Of a DNA stretch of 64,000 bases, positions 31,035-42,779 are shown in pieces (position 1 is the first letter of the stretch; every line of letters begins with the position of its first letter). The translations under genes were made by a program, and so were the position numbers. Origin of the DNA: Citrobacter sp. Cu233 (GTDB taxonomy: Bacteria > Pseudomonadota > Gammaproteobacteria > Enterobacterales > Enterobacteriaceae); NCBI RefSeq assembly GCF_030332225.1, contig NZ_JAOWIF010000031.1:620001-684000 (forward strand), written 5' to 3'. Below the pieces are notes generated by a model, which was not told the DNA's origin, ran no database searches, and saw only the letters and a program-made list of their open reading frames with translations.

Positions 31035-31673
31035 ATGAAAATTGCATTGATGATGGAAAACAGCCAGGCAAGCAAAAACGCGATCATTCACCATGAGCTT
31101 AAGTCTGTTGCGGATGAGAAAGGTTTTCCTGTGTTCAATGTTGGGATGAGCGATGAAAATGATCACCATCTGACTTACATCCACCTGGGTATCATGGCCA
31201 GCATTCTGCTCAATTCGAAAGCGGTTGATTTCGTTATCACGGGCTGCGGTACGGGTCAGGGGGCAATGATGTCACTGAATATTCATCCTGGCGTGGTGTG
31301 CGGCTACTGTCTTGATCCTGCGGATGCGTTCCTGTTTGCGCAGATCAACAACGGTAATGCACTCTCGCTGGCCTTTGCGAAAGGGTTTGGCTGGGGGGCT
31401 GAACTGAACGTCCGGTATATGTTTGAAAAAGCGTTTACCGGTCGTAATGGTGAAGGTTATCCGCCGGAACGGAAAGAGCCGCAGGTGCGTAACGCGGGGA
31501 TTTTGAACCAGGTGAAAGCGGCAGTAGTAAAAGAAAATTATCTTGATACCTTGCGGGCTATCGATCCTGAACTGGTGAAAACTGCCGTTTCAGGTCCACG
31601 TTTCCAGCAGTGTTTCTTTGAAAACTGCCAGGACAAAGCGATCGAAGCCTTTGTCCGTGACGTTATTGGCTAA
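31035..31673 (+). CDS. RpiB/LacA/LacB-family sugar-phosphate isomerase-like protein
   Basis: A 212-aa protein of the RpiB/LacAB fold. The family active-site loop is visible as ITGCGTGQGAMMSLNIHPGVVCGYCLDP, near residues 72-99. It is longer than RpiB (about 149 aa) because of a C-terminal extension. The ATG at 31035 was preferred over an upstream in-frame ATG because it follows AGGAG at 8 bases and begins with the domain's first strand (MKIALMMENSQ). It is convergent with a multidrug-type exporter. The sugar substrate is unknown; ribose-, galactose- or other phosphates are possible. Confidence 0.85.
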   Translation: MKIALMMENSQASKNAIIHHELKSVADEKGFPVFNVGMSDENDHHLTYIHLGIMASILLNSKAVDFVITGCGTGQGAMMSLNIHPGVVCGYCLDPADAFLFAQINNGNALSLAFAKGFGWGAELNVRYMFEKAFTGRNGEGYPPERKEPQVRNAGILNQVKAAVVKENYLDTLRAIDPELVKTAVSGPRFQQCFFENCQDKAIEAFVRDVIG

Positions 31674-31681
31674 AGCTGGTT

Positions 31682-31707
31682 AGCCCGATAGCGTGAACTA
31701 TCGGGCT
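31682..31707. terminator. Bidirectional hairpin between the RpiB-like gene and the MFS gene
   Basis: AGCCCGATA / TATCGGGCT stem with an 8-base loop between convergent genes; its right end reaches the stop codon of the MFS gene. Confidence 0.75.
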
Positions 31708-33128
31708 TAACGACGCTTATTTGACACTGCGCTTCCAGCATCGCGGGTAAGCCGCAGCGTATCAACCATTCCTATCAGGCAAATCATGGCGATAACGACG
31801 AATGCCAGCCGGAAACTGATGCCGGGTATCGCCTCCAGTGATAACCATTCACTCACTTGATCCCCGATACGGATCCCGATAGCCGCCAACGAAATCCCTA
31901 ATCCAACCGCCAGTTGCGTCGCTGTACTAAACAGTGTATTTGCATAGCTCATCTGCGATGCAGGAACATCCGCAAATGCCAACGTGCTGACACCGGTAAA
32001 CTGAATTGAGCGAAAAACGCCGCCCAGATACAGCACCAGTAAAATTACCCATACGGGAGTTTGCGGCGTGATCAGCGCACAGGCCAATAGCGCCAGCACA
32101 TTAAGCGCGCCATTTATCAACAGCAGTTTTTTAAAGCCTAACCAGCGTATTAACGGCGTAGTAGCGGGTTTAATCGTCAGGTTGCCAACAAACACGGCCA
32201 GTACCAGGGAACCGGCATGAAAAGCATTCATACCAAACCCAACCTGAAACATCAGTGGCAACAGAAAGGGTACCGCACTGATAGAGGCACGAAACAGAGA
32301 GCCTCCGTACATCGTGACACGAAATGTAGGAACGCGCATGGCATCCAGACGAATCATCGGCCACGCGGATTGGCGAAAATGACGCAAGGCAAACAGGAAC
32401 GTGGCGATTCCCAGTGCCAGAAGTCCCGCGGTTAACCAGCTCTGCGGCTGTTGGGTTCCCAGCAGTTCCATCGCATATACCAGACTGACCATCGCGACTG
32501 ATGTGGCAATAAAACCGGGAACATCGAACGGGCGTCGCTCGTCATCATGAATATCCGGGATAAAACGCAGCGCCAGCGCTATCGCCAACACCCCCAGTGG
32601 CACATTAATAAAGAAGATCCAGCGCCAGTTGGCATAACTGGTAATAAATCCGCCCAAGGGTGGGCCAATTATTGGGGCCACTAAGGCAGGCCAGGTCAGG
32701 GTGGCGATTGCGGTGATCAACTGATGTTTAGGCGTGGTACGCAGAACGGCGAGGCGGCCGACCGGCACCATGAGTGCCCCCCCGACACCCTGTAAAATGC
32801 GCATGACCACAAAGCCTTCCATGCTGGTGGCGAGTCCGCATAAGACTGAAGCGAAGGTAAAGATCGCCAGTGCCAGGGTAAACACTTTTCGGGCACCAAA
32901 ACGATCGGCAATCCAGCCACTGGCAGGGATGAGAACCGCCAGCGTGATCAGATAAGCACTGATGCCGATATTCAGATCAACGGCCTGCACGCCGAAGCTT
33001 TTTGCCATATCGGGCAGGGCCGTCGCAATCACCGTGCCATCGATGAACTCCATAAAGAAGGCCCCGGCGACCAGTAGTGCAGCCGGAGAAAGACCCCGCT
33101 TATTCTCAACCGCTAAATGTTCACTCAT
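31707..33128 (-). CDS. MFS transporter, DHA2 (14-TM drug:H+ antiporter) type
   Basis: A 473-aa major facilitator protein with about 14 hydrophobic segments. Motif A is seen as GWIADRFGARKVF; the TM1 motif D1-like FMEFIDGTVIATALP and RILQGVGGALMVPVGRL are characteristic of the DHA2 family (EmrB, QacA, SmvA relatives). It would export hydrophobic or cationic compounds using the proton gradient, but the substrate is not determinable. There is no adjacent TetR/MarR regulator and no EmrA-like adaptor. It is divergent from yecJ and convergent with the RpiB-like gene. Confidence 0.88.
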   Translation of the reverse strand: MSEHLAVENKRGLSPAALLVAGAFFMEFIDGTVIATALPDMAKSFGVQAVDLNIGISAYLITLAVLIPASGWIADRFGARKVFTLALAIFTFASVLCGLATSMEGFVVMRILQGVGGALMVPVGRLAVLRTTPKHQLITAIATLTWPALVAPIIGPPLGGFITSYANWRWIFFINVPLGVLAIALALRFIPDIHDDERRPFDVPGFIATSVAMVSLVYAMELLGTQQPQSWLTAGLLALGIATFLFALRHFRQSAWPMIRLDAMRVPTFRVTMYGGSLFRASISAVPFLLPLMFQVGFGMNAFHAGSLVLAVFVGNLTIKPATTPLIRWLGFKKLLLINGALNVLALLACALITPQTPVWVILLVLYLGGVFRSIQFTGVSTLAFADVPASQMSYANTLFSTATQLAVGLGISLAAIGIRIGDQVSEWLSLEAIPGISFRLAFVVIAMICLIGMVDTLRLTRDAGSAVSNKRR

Positions 33129-33259
33129 GTTGTGCTTGCCATCTCAAACGAAATTAACAGGATCTGTTTTTTTATTTTCAGCGCGGCTGTACTGCTTTCG
33201 CCGCTACCGTTTCGAGCGATGAATGGGTACTATGACGACCTTTCTATAAGGAGCTCACT

Positions 33260-33511
33260 ATGTCCCAAACACTGAATGCCGATCAGGAACTGCTCTCGGA
33301 CGTTGTTGCCTGCCAGTTGGTTATCAAGCAAATCCTGGATGTTATTGATGTTATTGCCCCGGTAGAAGTTCGGGAAAAAATGTCCAGTCAACTGAAAAGC
33401 ATCGATTTTTCCAGCCATCCCGCGGGCGCTGATCCCGTTACGATGCGCGCAATTCAAAAAGCGGTTGCGTTGATCGAGCTGAAATTCACCCCGCAGAATG
33501 AGTCTCACTAA
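33260..33511 (+). CDS. yecJ: DUF2766 protein YecJ
   Basis: An 83-aa cytoplasmic protein recognisable as YecJ (DUF2766): [20 protein letters not shown] followed by [17 protein letters not shown] and an [13 protein letters not shown] end. It is short and helical with no signal. SD AAGGAG precedes the ATG. Function unknown; the position beside ftnB matches related genomes. Confidence 0.9.
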   Translation: MSQTLNADQELLSDVVACQLVIKQILDVIDVIAPVEVREKMSSQLKSIDFSSHPAGADPVTMRAIQKAVALIELKFTPQNESH

Positions 33512-33591
33512 AATAAACCGTTGTTTCAGGTTTTAGAAAGGTTTTTTTGCGCCTCTCAGAACGGGAGGCGCAGATTTGTCGCGACCGGATA

Positions 33592-34095
33592 TCAGTGATG
33601 TTGGTAGTTTACGACGTTGAGCAGATGCTTATCCGTTTGCACCATACACAGTCCAGCGCGTTTAGCGCTACGAACTTCATCAAGAATCGTTTGTAGCAGC
33701 ACGCCATCCTGCTGCTGTTCTTTTTCCAGATCATGAAGAAAATCAACGGTTGGCGCGTCGTTCAACGCTTCTGCTTCATCCGTCAGACGCGACAGCGTAC
33801 GGGAACGCTGCTGATAATCTTCCAGTGTTTTCTGAAACAGTTCTTCAAGCGAAGTTAGCTCATCACCGGGAACATCGATGGCCTTGACGATGGGGTTAGC
33901 CCCTGCGCTTTTCATAAAATTAAACATACGCATCATTTGCGTCACGTTTCCCTGCGCCTGAGTGCGCAGAAACGTCGCCGTGCCTGTCAGGCTGTGTTCG
34001 TGGCACCATTCACTGAGGTGAAGGTAGAGATTCGATGCGTAAAACTCAAGGTTCATTTGCGTGTTGAGTTTGTGAACAATTCCAACTGCAGCCAT
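33592..34095 (-). CDS. ftnB: Ferritin-like protein FtnB (degenerate ferroxidase centre)
   Basis: FtnB (167 aa) is a ferritin paralogue related to FtnA over its whole length. The ferroxidase motif that reads HAQEEMTHM in FtnA is QAQGNVTQM here, so two iron-ligand positions (Glu about 50 and His about 53) are replaced. The first Glu ([11 protein letters not shown]) is kept. Iron oxidation is therefore probably weak or absent. In Salmonella FtnB has been linked to iron-sulfur cluster repair. It ends in a His-rich tail (NVVNYQHH). Confidence 0.93.
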   Translation of the reverse strand: MAAVGIVHKLNTQMNLEFYASNLYLHLSEWCHEHSLTGTATFLRTQAQGNVTQMMRMFNFMKSAGANPIVKAIDVPGDELTSLEELFQKTLEDYQQRSRTLSRLTDEAEALNDAPTVDFLHDLEKEQQQDGVLLQTILDEVRSAKRAGLCMVQTDKHLLNVVNYQHH

Positions 34096-34641
34096 ATCAA
34101 TATCCTTATTTCCAGAAAGGAGAAGTACGTCACCAACGCCAGTACAACGGGCTGCCGTTGCACTTCACATCTACGTACGAGTAATACTGTTAGCAGAATA
34201 AATCCGTTCCGCCGGTCCTTTAGATGATCACGAATTCTATTCGCTTCCGATCGTAAATCAGCATAGCGCGTGCCTGGCATTAAGAAAATCCTTAAAACTG
34301 CCTATTTATGTTTTTTTACATATTGGCATAACAATATTCTTAGTCATGCCGTTTGTGTATATAAGTGATGTGAATGTAATTTACTGATTTATAATGTATT
34401 TATGAAAAATCATGATAATGAAATGATGTTTCATGTGTAAAAATTAAATTTCAGGTCGCGGTATTCTGTGCCGTCTGATGATTATCACTGTTGGTTTTGA
34501 TGGGAATTTCCCAGTGAAGTGATGTGTCTGGAAATTATCTGCAACCTAATTTCTTGCGCCAGATCAGTTTTAATAAATTTAACGGAATGAATTATTCGGC
34601 ATTTGTTGTTGGATATCGGTGGATAAATCGAGGAGTTGTAT
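34096..34641. other. 546-base gene-free AT-rich spacer upstream of ftnB
   Basis: This stretch should contain the ftnB promoter on the minus strand (34100-34300). From 34300 to 34600 it is strongly AT-rich. I see no coding frame with a plausible SD, no tRNA and no repeat. It leads into the remains of a DJ-1/PfpI gene, so part of it may be that gene's former promoter. Confidence 0.5.
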
Positions 34642-34910
34642 ATGAAAAAGGTGGCGGTGTTGCCGGCACCCGGTTTTGAAGAGGCTGAAGCCATTGTGAC
34701 TATTGATATTCTATGTCGCCTGTCGGGATGTTCTCTATGATGCAATCGTGTTGCCAGGGGGACCACAGGGTAGTTGTCGAAGATGCCAATCTTGTCAGCG
34801 GTAAAGGGCTGGGCCATATTTTTGATTTTGCGTTTACGCTTTCTGCACGTCTGTTAGAAGATGATATTCCTGTTCGCGATCGCGCTGACCATATTTATTA
34901 CCCCTGGTAA
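34642..34910 (+). pseudogene. Decayed DJ-1/PfpI-family gene
   Basis: Three pieces in three frames resemble one YajL/DJ-1-like protein. The N-terminus MKKVAVLPAPGFEEAEAIVT begins after SD GAGGAG and stops at a TGA at 34738. A middle piece, YDAIVLPGGPQG (34736-34771), carries the family LPGG motif. The C-terminal piece (VVEDANLVSGKG to YYPW, ending 34910) is in the third frame. Together they make about 90 codons against about 190 in intact relatives. The segment that should carry the nucleophile-elbow Cys, between LPGG and the C-terminal piece, is missing. Two internal deletions fit. No functional protein is expected. Confidence 0.82.
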
Positions 34911-35228
34911 TCACTGGACTCCCGGATGTTTCGATATTCGGGAACAAGGATTCACTGGCTGATGTTATGGACTAATCTGCTATTTCTTGTTTTTCCTGCT
35001 CTGGAAACTGTGTTTTTTTATGTCATTTCCCGCTGAATTTATGTACGCAATTACTGTAATTCTGTGGTGTGATGCCGCTCTCTTATGGAGAATCAATTTC
35101 CCGCTAAAAATACTCTCAGCACTGGCATTGATCTTATCAATAAAAGGTAATGCCTTGTTTTACGTCCGGATTACAAAAAATCGTTTGATTTTACCCTACA
35201 TAAAAGAACGTTAAAGCTGGAGTTAGCC
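34911..35228. promoter_or_regulatory. 318-base region upstream of araF
   Basis: Expected to hold the araFGH promoter with AraC and CRP sites. I could not find a pair of AraC half-sites with the standard spacing nor a good CRP site. A 75-codon frame inside (34987-35214) has no SD and no recognisable features and is left out. Confidence 0.45.
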
Positions 35229-36218
35229 ATGCACAAATTCACTAAAGCGCTGGCGGCCATCGGTCTGGCCGCCATTATGTCACAATCCGCTATCGCTGAA
35301 TCCATGAAGCTCGGTTTCCTGGTCAAACAACCGGAAGAGCCCTGGTTCCAGACAGAGTGGAAGTTTGCTGATAAAGCCGGTAAAGACCTTGGGTTTGAGG
35401 TGATTAAAATTGCCGTTCCAGACGGCGAGAAAACCCTGAATGCTATCGACAGCCTGGCGGCAAGCGGTGCAAAAGGATTTGTAATTTGTACGCCGGACCC
35501 AAAACTCGGGCCTGCTATTATGGCAAAAGCGCGAGGCTATGACATGAAAGTCATCGCGGTTGACGATCAGTTCGCCAATGCGAAAGGTAAGCCGATGGAT
35601 ACTGTGCCATTGGTGATGATGGCAGCAACCAAAATTGGTGAACGCCAGGGCCAGGAACTGTACAAAGAGATGCAGAAACGTGGCTGGGATGTGAAATCTT
35701 CCGCTGTAATGGCGATTACCGCAAACGAACTGGATACCGCGCGCCGTCGTACCTCGGGTTCGATGGAAGCGCTTAAAGCTGCAGGCTTCCCGGAAAAACA
35801 GATCTACCAGGTCCCAACCAAATCTAATGATATCCCTGGCGCATTCGACGCCGCAAACTCCATGCTGGTTCAGCATCCTGAAGTTAAACACTGGCTGATT
35901 GTCGGGATGAACGACAACACCGTGCTGGGTGGTGTGCGTGCTACCGAAGGGCAGGGTTTTAAAGCAGCAAATGTGATTGGTATCGGTATTAACGGTGTCG
36001 ATGCTATTAGCGAACTGTCTAAAGGCGAAGCGACTGGATTCTACGGTTCACTGCTGCCTAGTCCGGATGTTCACGGTTATAAATCCAGCGAAATGCTCTA
36101 CAACTGGGTGACTAAAGGCGCAGAGCCGCCGGCGTTTACTGAAGTTACGGATGTGGTGCTGATTACTCGCGACAACTTCAAAGAAGAACTGGCGAAAAAA
36201 GGCTTAGGCGGCAAATAA
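35229..36218 (+). CDS. araF: L-arabinose-binding periplasmic protein AraF
   Basis: AraF (329 aa, full length) binds L-arabinose in the periplasm for the AraGH importer. Signal peptide MHKFTKALAAIGLAAIMSQSAIAE; the mature protein starts SMKLGFLVKQPEEPWFQTEW, with the first lysine/glutamate sugar-binding cluster typical of ABP. SD GGAG precedes the ATG. A BIME (two REP units) separates araF from araG, which commonly reduces downstream expression relative to the abundant binding protein. Confidence 0.97.
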   Translation: MHKFTKALAAIGLAAIMSQSAIAESMKLGFLVKQPEEPWFQTEWKFADKAGKDLGFEVIKIAVPDGEKTLNAIDSLAASGAKGFVICTPDPKLGPAIMAKARGYDMKVIAVDDQFANAKGKPMDTVPLVMMAATKIGERQGQELYKEMQKRGWDVKSSAVMAITANELDTARRRTSGSMEALKAAGFPEKQIYQVPTKSNDIPGAFDAANSMLVQHPEVKHWLIVGMNDNTVLGGVRATEGQGFKAANVIGIGINGVDAISELSKGEATGFYGSLLPSPDVHGYKSSEMLYNWVTKGAEPPAFTEVTDVVLITRDNFKEELAKKGLGGK

Positions 36219-36236
36219 CTCAATTGCCGTAAAACG

Positions 36237-36300
36237 ATCTTATCCGGCCTACAAATAACGCCCTTAGTAGGCCGGATAAGGCTACGCCGCCATCCGGCAA
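36237..36300. repeat. BIME: two REP units between araF and araG
   Basis: CTTATCCGGCCTAC (about 36239-36252) and, in the other orientation, GTAGGCCGGATAAGGC...GCCATCCGGCAAC (about 36267-36300). Paired opposite REP units within an operon typically stabilise the upstream mRNA segment. Confidence 0.88.
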
Positions 36301-36323
36301 CAGTTTAGATCCACGGAGACGTT

Positions 36324-37838
36324 ATGCAACAGTCTACCCCGTATCTCTCATTTCGCGGCATCGGCAAAACCTTCCCTGGCGTAAAAGCGCTAACGGATAT
36401 CAGTTTCGACTGCTATGCCGGTCAGGTGCATGCGCTGATGGGTGAAAATGGCGCCGGGAAATCAACATTATTAAAAATTCTCAGCGGGAACTACGCGCCA
36501 ACCACGGGATCTATAGCGATCCACGGACAGGAGGTTTCATTTGCGGACACAACCACTGCGCTGAACGCCGGTGTCGCCATTATTTACCAGGAATTGCATT
36601 TGGTGCCGGAAATGACCGTCGCCGAGAACATTTACCTAGGTCAGCTTCCGCATAAGGGTGGGATTGTGAACCGCTCGCTGTTGAACTACGAAGCGGGCCT
36701 GCAGTTAAAACATCTGGGGATGGATATCGATCCTGATACTCCGTTGAAATATCTCTCCATCGGTCAGTGGCAAATGGTGGAGATTGCTAAGGCGCTGGCG
36801 CGTAACGCCAAAATTATCGCTTTTGATGAACCCACCAGCTCTCTTTCCGCAAGGGAGATTGAAAATCTGTTTCGCGTGATTCGTGAGCTACGCAACGAGG
36901 GCCGCATCATTCTGTACGTTTCGCACCGTATGGAGGAGATTTTCGCCCTCAGCGATGCCATAACGGTGTTTAAGGATGGTCAGTACGTCAAAACGTTTAC
37001 GGATATGCAGCAGGTTGATCACGACGCACTGGTACAGGCGATGGTGGGGCGTGATCTTGGGGACATCTATGGCTGGAAAGCCAGAACTTATGGTGCTGAG
37101 CGCCTGCGTTTGCATGAGGTAAAAGCCCCAGGCGTGCGCACCCCGATCAGCTTATCGGTGCGTAGTGGCGAAATTGTCGGACTGTTTGGCCTGGTTGGTG
37201 CCGGACGTAGCGAATTAATGAAAGGTCTGTTCGGCGGAACGCGCATCACACAAGGTCAGGTGTTTATTGACGAACAAGCGATAGATATTCGCAAACCCAG
37301 TCACGCCATTGAAGCAGGCATGATGCTGTGTCCGGAGGATCGCAAAGCCGAAGGGATCATCCCGGTCCATTCGGTACGCAACAACATCAATATTAGTGCG
37401 CGCCGTAAACATGTCATGGGGGGATGTCTGATCAACAACGGCTGGGAAGAGACCAATGCTGACCATCATATCCGCTCACTCAACATCAAAACGCCTGGTG
37501 CAGAGCAACTGATCATGAACCTCTCTGGCGGGAATCAGCAAAAGGCCATCCTGGGGCGTTGGTTATCGGAAGAGATGAAAGTCATTTTGCTGGATGAGCC
37601 CACCCGCGGCATTGATGTTGGCGCAAAACATGAAATTTATAACGTGATTTATACCCTGGCTGCGCGCGGTGTTGCCGTGCTGTTTGCCTCCAGTGACCTG
37701 CCGGAAGTTCTTGGCGTCGCCGACCGCATTGTGGTGATGAGAGAAGGTGAGATCGCAGGTGAATTACTTCATGAACAGGCGGATGAACGCCAGGCGCTGA
37801 GCCTTGCTATGCCTAAAGTCAGCCAGGCAGTCGCCTGA
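36324..37838 (+). CDS. araG: L-arabinose ABC transporter ATP-binding protein AraG
   Basis: AraG (504 aa) is the double ABC ATPase of the arabinose importer. The first half has Walker [10 protein letters not shown], signature-like LSIGQWQ and Walker [13 protein letters not shown]. The second half has a degenerate P-loop region (GLVGAGRSE), signature LSGGNQQK and Walker [15 protein letters not shown]. This asymmetry is normal for the carbohydrate CUT2 family. The gene is 11 bases from araH. Confidence 0.97.
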   Translation: MQQSTPYLSFRGIGKTFPGVKALTDISFDCYAGQVHALMGENGAGKSTLLKILSGNYAPTTGSIAIHGQEVSFADTTTALNAGVAIIYQELHLVPEMTVAENIYLGQLPHKGGIVNRSLLNYEAGLQLKHLGMDIDPDTPLKYLSIGQWQMVEIAKALARNAKIIAFDEPTSSLSAREIENLFRVIRELRNEGRIILYVSHRMEEIFALSDAITVFKDGQYVKTFTDMQQVDHDALVQAMVGRDLGDIYGWKARTYGAERLRLHEVKAPGVRTPISLSVRSGEIVGLFGLVGAGRSELMKGLFGGTRITQGQVFIDEQAIDIRKPSHAIEAGMMLCPEDRKAEGIIPVHSVRNNINISARRKHVMGGCLINNGWEETNADHHIRSLNIKTPGAEQLIMNLSGGNQQKAILGRWLSEEMKVILLDEPTRGIDVGAKHEIYNVIYTLAARGVAVLFASSDLPEVLGVADRIVVMREGEIAGELLHEQADERQALSLAMPKVSQAVA

Positions 37839-37849
37839 ATAAGGAGAAT

Positions 37850-38839
37850 ATGATGTCTTCCGTTTCTACATCGGGTTCAGGCGCTGCGAAGTCGGCGTTA
37901 AATCTTGGCCGAATTTGGGATCAGTACGGGATGCTGGTGGTATTTGCCGTGTTGTTCCTGGTTTGCGCTATTTTTGTGCCGAATTTTGCGACTTTCATCA
38001 ACATGAAGGGGCTGGGGCTGGCGGTATCTATGTCGGGTATGGTTGCGTGCGGGATGTTATTTTGCCTGGCATCCGGCGATTTTGATCTCTCGGTAGCCTC
38101 CGTTATTGCCTGCGCAGGGGTGACGACTGCAGTGGTCATTAATATGACCGAAAGCCTGTGGATTGGCGTGGCGGCTGGGTTGTTGCTCGGCGTTCTGTGC
38201 GGCCTGGTGAATGGTTTCGTGATTGCGCGTTTAAAAATTAATGCGCTGATCACGACGCTCGCTACCATGCAAATTGTTCGTGGTCTGGCCTACATTATCT
38301 CCGACGGTAAAGCGGTGGGTATCGAAGACGAGCGCTTCTTTACTCTCGGTTATGCCAACTGGTTAGGGCTGCCTGCACCGATCTGGTTAACCGTGGGCTG
38401 CTTTATTGTTTTTGGCCTGCTGTTGAATAAAACCACTTTTGGTCGCAATACGCTGGCGATTGGGGGCAATGAGGAAGCTGCACGTCTGGCTGGAGTACCG
38501 GTCGTCCGCACTAAGATTATTATCTTCATTCTTTCTGGTCTGGTATCCGCCGTTGCGGGGATTATCCTGGCATCACGTATGACCAGCGGCCAACCGATGA
38601 CCTCTATTGGTTATGAGCTGATCGTGATTTCTGCCTGTGTGTTAGGCGGCGTTTCGCTCAAAGGCGGCATCGGAAAAATCTCATATGTCGTCGCTGGGGT
38701 GTTAATTCTGGGGACGGTCGAGAACGCGATGAACCTGCTGAATATCTCTCCATTCGCACAGTATGTGGTGCGAGGTTTGATCCTGCTGGCAGCGGTGATC
38801 TTCGACCGCTACAAACAAAAAGCCAAGCGTACTGTTTGA
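37850..38839 (+). CDS. araH: L-arabinose ABC transporter permease AraH
   Basis: AraH (329 aa from the first of two adjacent ATGs; 328 from the second) is the CUT2-family permease forming the arabinose channel. There are about ten hydrophobic segments. The conserved motifs ASGDFDLSVASVIACAGV and GGNEEAARLAGV are present. SD AAGGAG lies just before the start. Last gene of araFGH, followed by a terminator. Confidence 0.97.
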   Translation: MMSSVSTSGSGAAKSALNLGRIWDQYGMLVVFAVLFLVCAIFVPNFATFINMKGLGLAVSMSGMVACGMLFCLASGDFDLSVASVIACAGVTTAVVINMTESLWIGVAAGLLLGVLCGLVNGFVIARLKINALITTLATMQIVRGLAYIISDGKAVGIEDERFFTLGYANWLGLPAPIWLTVGCFIVFGLLLNKTTFGRNTLAIGGNEEAARLAGVPVVRTKIIIFILSGLVSAVAGIILASRMTSGQPMTSIGYELIVISACVLGGVSLKGGIGKISYVVAGVLILGTVENAMNLLNISPFAQYVVRGLILLAAVIFDRYKQKAKRTV

Positions 38840-38867
38840 TGATTTAAATCCCAACTTTTTAGTCTAG

Positions 38868-41214
<2,347 letters not shown>

Positions 41215-41643
41215 TTAATCGCCCGCAAGCGGCACCAGCAACACATCAACCTGGCTTGCGCTGACAACGCTTTTCGCTGAGCAGGAGGCTCGCGAAAAGA
41301 AACTGTGGTTATGGTTGCCATAAATCACCAGATCAACCGCGTGTTTGCGGCATACATCCAGAATGTGTTCGTTCAATGCTCCATAGGTAATAAACGTGTG
41401 CTCAATGGGGTACTGCGCTTCTTTGCTTAACTGATCGATAAAATTCTGGGTTTCTTCTTGCATGACTTCACGCAGATCTTCCAGCATTGGGGCGGCAAAC
41501 TGGTTATACAGTTCGGGATCTGAGACCAGGGTTATCAGACTAATGCGGGCGTTGACAGGGCGAGCGATTGAAACAGCCTTTGCTAACAGCTGGTGGCTTT
41601 CGGGGGTAGCGGCAACAGCGACAAGAATGTGCGCATAGCTCAT
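41215..41643 (-). CDS. uspC: Universal stress protein UspC
   Basis: A 142-aa UspA-family protein, placed as UspC by sequence (MSYAHILVAVAATPESHQLL, VIYGNHNHSFFSRASCSAKSV) and by position between otsBA and flhDC. E. coli UspC scaffolds the KdpDE system and influences motility and adhesion. SD AGGAG precedes the ATG. Its stop codon abuts that of otsA. Confidence 0.94.
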   Translation of the reverse strand: MSYAHILVAVAATPESHQLLAKAVSIARPVNARISLITLVSDPELYNQFAAPMLEDLREVMQEETQNFIDQLSKEAQYPIEHTFITYGALNEHILDVCRKHAVDLVIYGNHNHSFFSRASCSAKSVVSASQVDVLLVPLAGD

Positions 41644-42143
41644 AACTCGCTCCTTTTGTTCATGAATTATGAGAACTCATCAGTTTAATCGTATGCCACC
41701 ATACTGCTACGTTTCGCAGGGTAATTGTGTGAATGTCATCATGATTATTCATTAATTATTCTTATAAATAGAATAATCACTTCATATAAGCTGTAAATCT
41801 GTTCGGTTGATTTAAGTTAAACTGCTCGCTAATAAAAACAATCTGTTAATAAAAAACACACATCTCTTAACATTTAAACGGTTATCACAGCCCGGTATTA
41901 ATTAATCGGTCTTAATATTTAAGTTGTTGTTTGTAAAGGGGTTTTATTGAAAAGGTGTTTCATATTAAATCTGTGATCCAGTTCGCTATTTCAGGGCGTG
42001 ATATTAACGTGCGTGAACAGAGTACAATTCGCTTTTATTGCAAGATTATTCGTATGTCTGGAATTGAATGAGATAGCGATGGTTTAAAAAATAGCCAAAA
42101 TAAAAGCTGGGCTGATGGATTTATGTTAAGTGTTTAGCTTGAT

Positions 42144-42163
42144 TATGTGATCTGCGTCACATA
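42144..42163 (+). promoter_or_regulatory. CRP site of the flhDC promoter
   Basis: TGTGA-TCTGCG-TCACA with flanking TA/TA is a perfect CRP dyad, at a position comparable to the activating CRP site upstream of E. coli flhDC. Confidence 0.92.
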
Positions 42164-42228
42164 TTCTTTAAATTCGCAGCATGGCTACGTTGTATGTGTA
42201 ACGGGTGGCGGGTAGAGTTGCGTCGAAT

Positions 42229-42242
42229 TAGGAAAAATCTTA
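42229..42242 (+). promoter_or_regulatory. RcsB(-RcsA) box upstream of flhD
   Basis: TAGGAAAAATCTTA resembles the RcsAB consensus TAAGAATATTCCTA and is the sequence I recall for the E. coli flhDC Rcs box; the Rcs system represses motility under envelope stress. Confidence 0.8.
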
Positions 42243-42435
42243 GACATTTGTAAGAAATGATGTGAGCTTGTAAGGGACGCGGCATTCTAAGAAAGGAATG
42301 TTTAGACAACGCGGAAGCGCCATCACATTGCTATGTATTTGACCTTTTGCTTTTTTTTTACCGGGCCTTCCCGGCGACATCACGGGGTGCGGTTCTGCCG
42401 CATGAAAATAATGTTGGTTATTATGGATGCAAATA

Positions 42436-42777
42436 ATGCATACATCCGAGTTGCTGAAACACATTTATGACATCAATTTGTCGTATTTATTGCTTGCACA
42501 GCGTTTGATCGTTCAGGACAAAGCATCTGCAATGTTCCGCTTGGGTATCAGCGAAGAGATGGCGGATACATTGGCAACATTAACACTTCCTCAAATGGTC
42601 AAATTGGCTGAAACCAATCAACTGGTATGCCATTTCCGTTTCGACGATCATCAGACTGTAACGCGTTTGACGCAAGATTCCCGCGTTGACGATCTTCAGC
42701 AAATTCATACCGGTATCATGCTTTCAACACGCCTGCTTAACGACATTGATGACGCAGCGCGTAAGAAAAGGGCTTGA
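42436..42777 (+). CDS. flhD: Flagellar master regulator subunit FlhD
   Basis: FlhD (113 aa from this start) is one half of the FlhD4C2 activator of class II flagellar genes. The start [20 protein letters not shown] was chosen because it is the conserved one; an ATG three codons earlier (42427) is possible and Salmonella annotations add such residues. The tail reads [12 protein letters not shown], shorter than in E. coli. SD is weak in both cases. The stop overlaps the first of two possible flhC ATGs. Confidence 0.96.
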   Translation: MHTSELLKHIYDINLSYLLLAQRLIVQDKASAMFRLGISEEMADTLATLTLPQMVKLAETNQLVCHFRFDDHQTVTRLTQDSRVDDLQQIHTGIMLSTRLLNDIDDAARKKRA

Positions 42778-42779
42778 TG

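Larger units (their letters stand above)
41644..42435 (+). promoter_or_regulatory. Long flhDC promoter and leader region
   Basis: 792 bases without a gene, typical of flhDC, which integrates many regulators. A CRP site and an RcsB-type box can be placed (listed separately). The last 200 bases are the untranslated leader, where CsrA binds in E. coli; GGA triplets occur near 42295. No insertion sequence is present, although such elements often insert here in E. coli. The upstream 41650-42000 part is very AT-rich, as expected for H-NS binding. Confidence 0.75.

Noticed and set aside
33541-33575. Terminator between yecJ and ftnB (GCGCCTC/GAGGCGC stem)
   Set aside because: The T-run lies before the stem for yecJ, and an A-run follows it on the minus strand, so it is wrong for termination in either direction; left unassigned.
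35084-35106. AraC half-site upstream of araF (TAGC ... TCCATA on the minus strand)
   Set aside because: The two parts are 13 bases apart instead of the standard 7, so it does not fit the AraC half-site.
34987-35214. 75-codon frame upstream of araF
   Set aside because: No SD, no recognisable motif, AT-rich spacer composition; better explained as promoter DNA.
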